Translations under genes and position numbers: made by a program | Assembly (NCBI RefSeq): GCF_013410665.1 | Contig: NZ_JACCFM010000001.1 | Coordinates: 1,302,001 to 1,366,000 of the forward strand | Length of the DNA: 64,000 nt | Source: Leifsonia psychrotolerans | Lineage (GTDB): Bacteria > Actinomycetota > Actinomycetes > Actinomycetales > Microbacteriaceae | Direction: 5' to 3' | Shown: positions 59,343 through 64,000 of the stretch, piece after piece | How positions within the stretch are numbered: position 1 is the stretch's first letter | Layout of the letters: every line of letters begins with the position of its first letter | The notes under the pieces: generated by a model | Told to the model about the DNA's origin: nothing | Seen by the model: the letters and a program-made list of their open reading frames with translations, nothing else | Database searches by the model: none

Positions 59343-60950
59343 TCAGAACTGCGAGGTCTGGCGCAATTTGCGCGGTCGGGAGTCCGGGTCAACAATGATT
59401 CGGTTGATCGGTGCCGCCCAGAGGCGTTGAAGCCGGGAGACGGGTTCAGTGTGGTGCTGGCGTGCGCGTCCGATCGGCCGCGGGGAGCTGCGTCCGGTTT
59501 CGTGCCACTGATCCAGAGCATTCGCAGCGGACCTCCAGAGCGTGAGGCCGTCTTCGGTATCGAGCAGGGGGTCATCATGCGTGAGGCCCAGATGTTCGGC
59601 CCAGAGTTGCAGACGCAAATCTCGGGCTAACCGGTCAGAAGGCTGATCTTCAATGCGTACGCCGCGCTCGACCCGATTGTCGTGGGGGGCATCGAGGACG
59701 GCGCAGGTGATTTCGCTGTCCGTGGTCCACGAGCGTCGGTTGAAATTGTCCGACCCGCAGGTGAACCACGTGTCGTCGATGATGCAGATCTTCGCGTGGA
59801 TGTAGACCGGAGTACCCCCGACGTTTTCGAGGTCAAATACCCCGAACCGGTCAGGTGCTGCGCGATGCAGCATCGAGAGTGCACGGAGTTGACCGAGACG
59901 ACTGGGGGGCCCCGCGAGAGGGCCGTCCGAGTCGGGGTAGCGGGGCACCACCACGATCACCTGAAGCTGAGGGTTGCGGATGAGCGCCTTGGCGAGCTGC
60001 CCGGCGATTTCCGCCGACCACAGATATTGGTCCTCGATATAGATGAATGAGCGAGCTCGGGCAAAGGCTTTCACATAGGCACGCGCAATGCTGCGCTCCC
60101 CGGCTGGAGCGAAGGGAAACGGCGGCCGTTTCGGGGCGTAGGTTCGCAACAACTGAACAGCATGCGGACCGGCCGGGGGTGGGGGCGGAGCGGCCTCGGG
60201 GAGCGGCTTGGGGTGACGGGGCATGTCGGCGAGTCGTTGCACGAGCATCCGGTACGGGGTGCGGCTGTCCAAGGGGTTGGGGTCATTCCAGCGTTCGGCG
60301 AACACGGCCAACACATCGGCGACGACGGGGCCTCGGAGCTCGAGAGCGGCATCGTGCCACGGGGGCCGGTCTCCATACCGGGAATTGATGCTCAGTGCTT
60401 GCGGGTCACCCGCGTGGTCGGCATCATCACGGCGACTGTGGCAGAGATCGATCCCGCCGACGAACGCGACATCCCGCGACGGATCGTCACGACGCCGAAG
60501 AACGAAGAACTTCTGATGGTGGGACCCAAACGGACGCACTCGCTGATCCAGCAGGACTTCTCCCCCGGCCTCGTTGATCTGGCGACCAAAGAGCGCATTA
60601 GTTGTTCCGCTCATCGGCGCCGACGCGCGCGCGCCGTGCGACCGCCAGACCAACCCCCGCACTTTCACCCCTGCAGCCGCGAGCCCCGCGAGCAACTCGC
60701 CGATCGTTGGGCCATCCGGTAGCAGCCGCTCGTCCACATCCCCACGCCAGTCGGTGAACCAGACCCGGTCGCCGGGCCGCAATGCCGCTAGTTCTTCGTG
60801 TAACCGGGCGAAGTATGTCGCCCCGTGCACAAGAGGGCGAACAAGGTTGCCCTCCGACCACGAGCGTGGCTCAACAGACCCGGGTTGCGCGCCAGCCGCG
60901 TTCCCCCGCTCTGCATGGTTCAGGAACCACTCACCGACGTCGTTGTTCAC
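59343..60950 (-). CDS. Phospholipase D-like protein with two HKD motifs
   Basis: A 535-residue protein with two phosphodiesterase motifs: HHQKFFVLRRRDD near residue 145 and HAKICIIDDTWFTCGSDNFNRRSW near residue 395, the cardiolipin synthase/phospholipase D superfamily. No signal peptide or membrane helix is seen, which fits cytosolic PLD-like enzymes. The GTG at 60950 was chosen because TAGAAT lies at -13 to -8; a GTG eight codons earlier at 60974 would place this box inside the gene. It follows a lipid kinase. Confidence 0.88.
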   Translation of the reverse strand: MNNDVGEWFLNHAERGNAAGAQPGSVEPRSWSEGNLVRPLVHGATYFARLHEELAALRPGDRVWFTDWRGDVDERLLPDGPTIGELLAGLAAAGVKVRGLVWRSHGARASAPMSGTTNALFGRQINEAGGEVLLDQRVRPFGSHHQKFFVLRRRDDPSRDVAFVGGIDLCHSRRDDADHAGDPQALSINSRYGDRPPWHDAALELRGPVVADVLAVFAERWNDPNPLDSRTPYRMLVQRLADMPRHPKPLPEAAPPPPPAGPHAVQLLRTYAPKRPPFPFAPAGERSIARAYVKAFARARSFIYIEDQYLWSAEIAGQLAKALIRNPQLQVIVVVPRYPDSDGPLAGPPSRLGQLRALSMLHRAAPDRFGVFDLENVGGTPVYIHAKICIIDDTWFTCGSDNFNRRSWTTDSEITCAVLDAPHDNRVERGVRIEDQPSDRLARDLRLQLWAEHLGLTHDDPLLDTEDGLTLWRSAANALDQWHETGRSSPRPIGRARQHHTEPVSRLQRLWAAPINRIIVDPDSRPRKLRQTSQF

Positions 60951-60957
60951 CCCACGA

Positions 60958-60963
60958 ATTCTA
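60958..60963 (-). promoter_or_regulatory. Candidate leaderless -10 box for the phospholipase D-like gene
   Basis: TAGAAT is at -13 to -8 of the GTG at 60950, in the gap after the lipid kinase. Confidence 0.45.
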
Positions 60964-60989
60964 CTCAGGGCCACATGCAGGAGGAGCAG

Positions 60990-61958
60990 TCAGTTTGCCG
61001 TTTCGTCGCGCGGCATGCGGACGAGCAGGCCTCCGCCGTCGATGCTCACACGGATCGCGGTCACCTCACCGAAAGCATCCCCGTCCAGCTCGATCTTCTC
61101 GGGCCGCCCGAAGCTTGCTTCGAGGGTCGCGCATTTTTCATATACCAGTGGTCTGATGGGTTTCGACCTACCAAGAAGGCGCCGACCCGTGCGAGTGCGC
61201 CGGAGGATCCCGTTTTCCCAGGCCACACGAATCCAGATCCGCACCCACCCCAGCGCGCCCTCCGGACGCAGCATCACGATGTCGAGGAGACCGTCGTCGA
61301 TCTGCGCATCTGGCATGAGCACCATGTTGGCGGGGAGCGACCCGCAGTTGCCGACGATGAACGTGTGCACCGTCGACCGACGAGTGGCACCGTCGCCCAG
61401 ACGATACCGGACATGGAGCTCGTTGCCGTCGCGAAGCGACCTGACGACGGAGGTCACGTAGGCCAGCCAGCCTGCGCGCTTTTTCAGGGCGGGATCGGTG
61501 TTCTCGATCATCTGGGCATCGATACCCAAGCCTGCCATCACGAGAAATGCACGGCGATCCACCGACGACTCCGGCCGCCGGAGGTCGATGATGCCCACGT
61601 CGATCGGCCTGTCGACGCCTGAGAAGGCCGTCTCGACGGCGTCGTCGAGGTCACGCAGCGATAAGTCGAGGTTGCGCGCGAGTAGGTTGCCCGTTCCGGA
61701 GGGCAGGAGCGCGAGAGGGATTCCCGAGCCATGCAAGCCCTCTCCGATTGCACGAACGGTGCCGTCGCCCCCAGCGGCGATCACGACATCGGCGGAATTC
61801 TCAATGGCCTCGCCTGCTTGGGCGACGCCGGGATCCTCCTCGGTCGTCGCGATCCACAGAGATTCGTCCCAGCCGTGGCGTTTCTCGGCCCGAGCCGCCG
61901 CGGCCTTGAGACTATCCAGCTCGACTTTGACCGGGTTGTAGATAACGGTAGCGCGCAT
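60990..61958 (-). CDS. Diacylglycerol kinase family protein
   Basis: A 322-residue lipid kinase: MRATVIYNPVKVELDSLKAA, then VVIAAGGDGTVRAIGEGLHGSGIPLALLPSGTGNLLARNLDL near 58-99. The C-terminal domain has VGNCGSLPANMVLMPDAQIDDGLLDIVML. It is more like the canonical DagK/BmrU group than the kinase at 40926. TAGGGT at -12 to -7 of the ATG suggests a leaderless message. It lies between a PAP2 phosphatase and a PLD-like gene. Confidence 0.91.
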   Translation of the reverse strand: MRATVIYNPVKVELDSLKAAAARAEKRHGWDESLWIATTEEDPGVAQAGEAIENSADVVIAAGGDGTVRAIGEGLHGSGIPLALLPSGTGNLLARNLDLSLRDLDDAVETAFSGVDRPIDVGIIDLRRPESSVDRRAFLVMAGLGIDAQMIENTDPALKKRAGWLAYVTSVVRSLRDGNELHVRYRLGDGATRRSTVHTFIVGNCGSLPANMVLMPDAQIDDGLLDIVMLRPEGALGWVRIWIRVAWENGILRRTRTGRRLLGRSKPIRPLVYEKCATLEASFGRPEKIELDGDAFGEVTAIRVSIDGGGLLVRMPRDETAN

Positions 61959-61964
61959 GCACCC

Positions 61965-61970
61965 ACCCTA
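61965..61970 (-). promoter_or_regulatory. Candidate leaderless -10 box for the 60990-61958 kinase
   Basis: TAGGGT occupies -12 to -7 of the ATG at 61958. Confidence 0.45.
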
Positions 61971-62003
61971 CGGGGCGTGTCAATCCACACACACGCTTGG
62001 GGG

Positions 62004-62744
62004 TTATGGCTTGACCTGGCCCGCCGCATCCGGGAGCGCAGGATGCCGGCCCCGCTTCACCCAGATCGGCGGGTGGGGTAGCCGTCGCTCACGGTAGAGC
62101 CGCATGGCGAAAGGTGCCCAGAGGATGACTGCGACACCGACCCCAATGAGCAAGCCGCCGATAGTGTCCGAGATCCAATGGGCACCGAGGTAGGTCCGAC
62201 TGAGCATCATCAGAACGGTGTAGACCGTACCGGCCACCCAGATCCATGTTCGCCAGAAGATGATGCCGAGCGTCGTCGCAATGAGTGCCGCATTCGCACT
62301 GTGGCCGGACGGGAAGGAGCCAAAATCGGGTTGCACGAGGATCTCCGTCGGTCGCGGGCGCCCCACAAGGTTCTTGATGATCAGCACCAGTGTCACGCTC
62401 GTCACGGCCGCGACCGCGTAATAGAGGGCTGCCCACGGGCGCCGCCAGATCAACAGCCCACCAATTATTGTGAGCGGCACGAAGACAATTGAACTGATAC
62501 CGCCGCCGACCCAGTTGAACACGAGCGCCGGGATCGTCCACACCGGGGCGCGCGCCTCGACCAGCTCCCCCATCCACTCAACCTCGAAGCCGAACGGCTT
62601 ATTGGCCTCTCGGTAGAAGATCACCGCAGCGAGGAGGATGACGAGAAGAATAGCCCCGGCACCCGAGACCACCCACCACAATCGAGCGATCCGCACCTCA
62701 CCAGGACCATCCCCGTCGACGATATTCCTCAACTTTTCGTCCAT
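62004..62744 (-). CDS. PAP2 family lipid phosphatase
   Basis: A 246-residue protein with six helices and the PAP2 motifs KNLVGRPRPTE, FPSGHSANAAL and SRTYLGAHWISDTIGG. It lies just upstream of a lipid kinase on the same strand; kinase and phosphatase would act in opposite directions on diacylglycerol/phosphatidic acid. TACGAT stands at -12 to -7 of its ATG. Confidence 0.91.
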   Translation of the reverse strand: MDEKLRNIVDGDGPGEVRIARLWWVVSGAGAILLVILLAAVIFYREANKPFGFEVEWMGELVEARAPVWTIPALVFNWVGGGISSIVFVPLTIIGGLLIWRRPWAALYYAVAAVTSVTLVLIIKNLVGRPRPTEILVQPDFGSFPSGHSANAALIATTLGIIFWRTWIWVAGTVYTVLMMLSRTYLGAHWISDTIGGLLIGVGVAVILWAPFAMRLYRERRLPHPPIWVKRGRHPALPDAAGQVKP

Positions 62745-62750
62745 TCATCG

Positions 62751-62756
62751 ATCGTA
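62751..62756 (-). promoter_or_regulatory. Candidate leaderless -10 box for the 62004-62744 phosphatase
   Basis: TACGAT occupies -12 to -7 of the ATG at 62744; a divergent box lies 14 bases away. Confidence 0.45.
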
Positions 62757-62769
62757 GGCGGGGCGTCGC

Positions 62770-62775
62770 TATGAT
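62770..62775 (+). promoter_or_regulatory. Candidate leaderless -10 box for the DUF1206 gene
   Basis: TATGAT lies at -13 to -8 of the ATG at 62783. It contains the upstream in-frame ATG (62771), which argues against that ATG as the start. Confidence 0.5.
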
Positions 62776-62782
62776 TGGCGCC

Positions 62783-63595
62783 ATGGCCTCTTCACCGAAG
62801 CAGGCGGCCCAGACGGCCCAGAACAGCACGGCGCTGCGCGTTCTCGCCCGCGCGGGCTTCGTCGCAAGCGGGCTTCTCCACATCATCATCGGCTCCATCG
62901 CCATTGCCCTGGCAACCGGCACCGGCAGCGGTAAGGAAGCCGACCAGTCCGGGGCGCTCGCCCAGCTCACCCAGGCTCCGGGCGGCCTGTTTTTGTTGTG
63001 GGCCGCCGCAATCGCCTTTACCTCCCTCGGCCTGTGGCTGCTTCTCAGCGCCGTACTCGATCACTCCTGGGATGGCAAGCGTTCGCGGGCCGCGCACATC
63101 GTGGAGAGCCTCGCCAAAGGCATCATCTACCTCGTCCTCGCTTTCACCGCCTACACCTTCGCGATGGGGGGAACCGCGAGTTCTGCCCAATCCACCAGCA
63201 CGATGGGGGCCGCGCTGATCAAGACTCCAGGCGGCGTCGTCATCGTCTTCGTCATTGGGCTGGCTTTGCTCGGCGTTGGCGGCTACATGGTGTTCAAGGG
63301 GGTCAGCAAACGCTTCGAACGGGACATCCGTGTGCCATCCGGTCTCGCGGGCAGTGGGGTGAGAATCCTCGGCACTGTCGGCTACGTGGCCCGCGGAGTG
63401 GCTCTCGGCGCGGTCGGGGTGCTGTTCCTCATCGGTGCTGCGACACACGATCCAAGCAAGACGACCGGATTGGACGGTGCGCTCAAGTCGTTCCTCAGTG
63501 TGCCATTCGGCGTCGCCGTGCTGATCGCGATCGGCGTGGGGTGGATCACCTACGGCATCTACGCGTTCTTCCGCGCTCGACTCGCCCTGCTCTGA
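62783..63595 (+). CDS. DUF1206 family membrane protein
   Basis: A 270-residue protein with six helices in three two-helix repeats, each opening with a basic-aromatic segment such as RVLARAGFVASGLLHIIIG (about 18-36), HIVESLAKGIIYLVLAF (about 97-113) and GTVGYVARGVALGAVGVLFLIGA (about 200-222). This is the DUF1206 triple repeat, of unknown function. It stands between PAP2 genes and is divergent from one of them. Confidence 0.88.
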   Translation: MASSPKQAAQTAQNSTALRVLARAGFVASGLLHIIIGSIAIALATGTGSGKEADQSGALAQLTQAPGGLFLLWAAAIAFTSLGLWLLLSAVLDHSWDGKRSRAAHIVESLAKGIIYLVLAFTAYTFAMGGTASSAQSTSTMGAALIKTPGGVVIVFVIGLALLGVGGYMVFKGVSKRFERDIRVPSGLAGSGVRILGTVGYVARGVALGAVGVLFLIGAATHDPSKTTGLDGALKSFLSVPFGVAVLIAIGVGWITYGIYAFFRARLALL

Positions 63596-63602
63596 TCCGC
63601 TC

Positions 63603-64000
63603 CTACTCCGGCGCTGCTGGCGGCTCGACTCGAACAGTCCGCCCGGTGTCGACGGCGATCACGACCCCGAGCAGTACCAGGGAGAGCGAGATGGAGGCGA
63701 GCACATCGGTCGGCCAGTGGTATCCCAAGTAGATCCGGCATGCGGCAGTCGCGAGGGCGAGGATGACTGCCACGATGAAAGCGATCACCGTCCCGACCGG
63801 ATTACGGCGACGCGAGAATACCAGGAACGTGGTGATCAGGAGGAAGTCGGTCGCACCCATCACATGCCCTGACGGAAACGATGGAGTGTGATCCACCCCG
63901 AGCAGCATTGTGCTGATCGCCGGTCGCTGGCGGTCAATGACGGGAGCAAGGATCTGGACAGTCGCGACACCAACGATCATGGATACGGCAAGAAGCGCAG
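63603..64000 (-). CDS. PAP2 family lipid phosphatase, partial
   Basis: About 132 C-terminal residues are visible, still open at the window edge. Motifs DRQRPA, TPSFPSGHVMGATDFLLI and CRIYLGYHWPTDVLAS are the PAP2 catalytic set. It is convergent with the DUF1206 gene. The N-terminus with the first helices lies beyond the window. Confidence 0.87.
   Translation of the reverse strand, partial: ALLAVSMIVGVATVQILAPVIDRQRPAISTMLLGVDHTPSFPSGHVMGATDFLLITTFLVFSRRRNPVGTVIAFIVAVILALATAACRIYLGYHWPTDVLASISLSLVLLGVVIAVDTGRTVRVEPPAAPE

Noticed and set aside
62771..62782. Upstream ATG start for the DUF1206 gene
   Set aside because: It lies inside the TATGAT box that is correctly placed for the ATG at 62783.

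Overview
The window is a compact chromosomal stretch of a GC-rich actinobacterium. Protein families and gene orders (rpsP-KH-rimM-trmD-rplS-lepB-rnhB-DUF2469-yraN-comM, yceD-rpmF-rnc-mutM, leuCD-murA-plsC-gpsA-ddl, moxR-DUF58-tgpA, F420-type LLM enzyme, long GAPDH) fit the Micrococcales, most likely Microbacteriaceae; this placement is inference from gene content. Coding density is high, many genes overlap by ATGA/GTGA/TGATG, and a large share of starts carry a TANNNT -10 box 12-13 bases upstream of the start codon, the geometry of leaderless transcripts.

1-12958: housekeeping. Minus strand: comM (partial), yraN, a 481-residue GAPDH, DUF2469, rnhB, lepB, rplS, an unknown membrane protein, trmD, rimM, khpA, rpsP, an LLM oxidoreductase, ffh, a DUF2004-like protein and ftsY; then a plus-strand FAD oxidoreductase. 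Both halves of the co-translational export system (Ffh, FtsY) and signal peptidase are here. 12971-22278: smc, a YtrA-type GntR regulator with its ABC ATPase and permease and palindromic operators, a gene-poor 470-base stretch with a short mutM-like relic, an orphan gene, then mutM, rnc, rpmF, yceD. 22289-31581: tgpA, DUF58, moxR, coaD, recG, rsmD, thiL.

31606-40868: DUF3515 lipoprotein and a minus-strand operon leuC-leuD-murA-plsC-gpsA-ddl that begins with a 16-residue leader peptide holding four consecutive leucine codons, a classical attenuator; then a PP2C phosphatase, a TerC-family gene behind a yybP-ykoY (manganese) riboswitch, and tRNA-Glu(CTC). 40926-48106: a lipid kinase, a metal-dependent hydrolase, an ABC-2 exporter, an osmoprotectant importer (two permeases and a binding lipoprotein, no ATPase), an RDD membrane protein and a small acidic repeat protein.

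48107-54917: stress and envelope locus. CsbD and a five-gene Asp23/AmaP-type operon diverge from an ECF sigma factor followed by two Asp23-related genes; then DUF488 and an unusual three-gene cytochrome b module (43-residue membrane peptide, b6-like cytochrome b, cysteine-free membrane-anchored partner). 55014-64000: membrane-lipid region with DedA, a COG4705-like protein, a two-component system, three PAP2 phosphatases (the last cut by the window edge), a phospholipase D-like protein, a second lipid kinase and a DUF1206 protein. No insertion sequence, prophage, CRISPR array or rRNA was seen.
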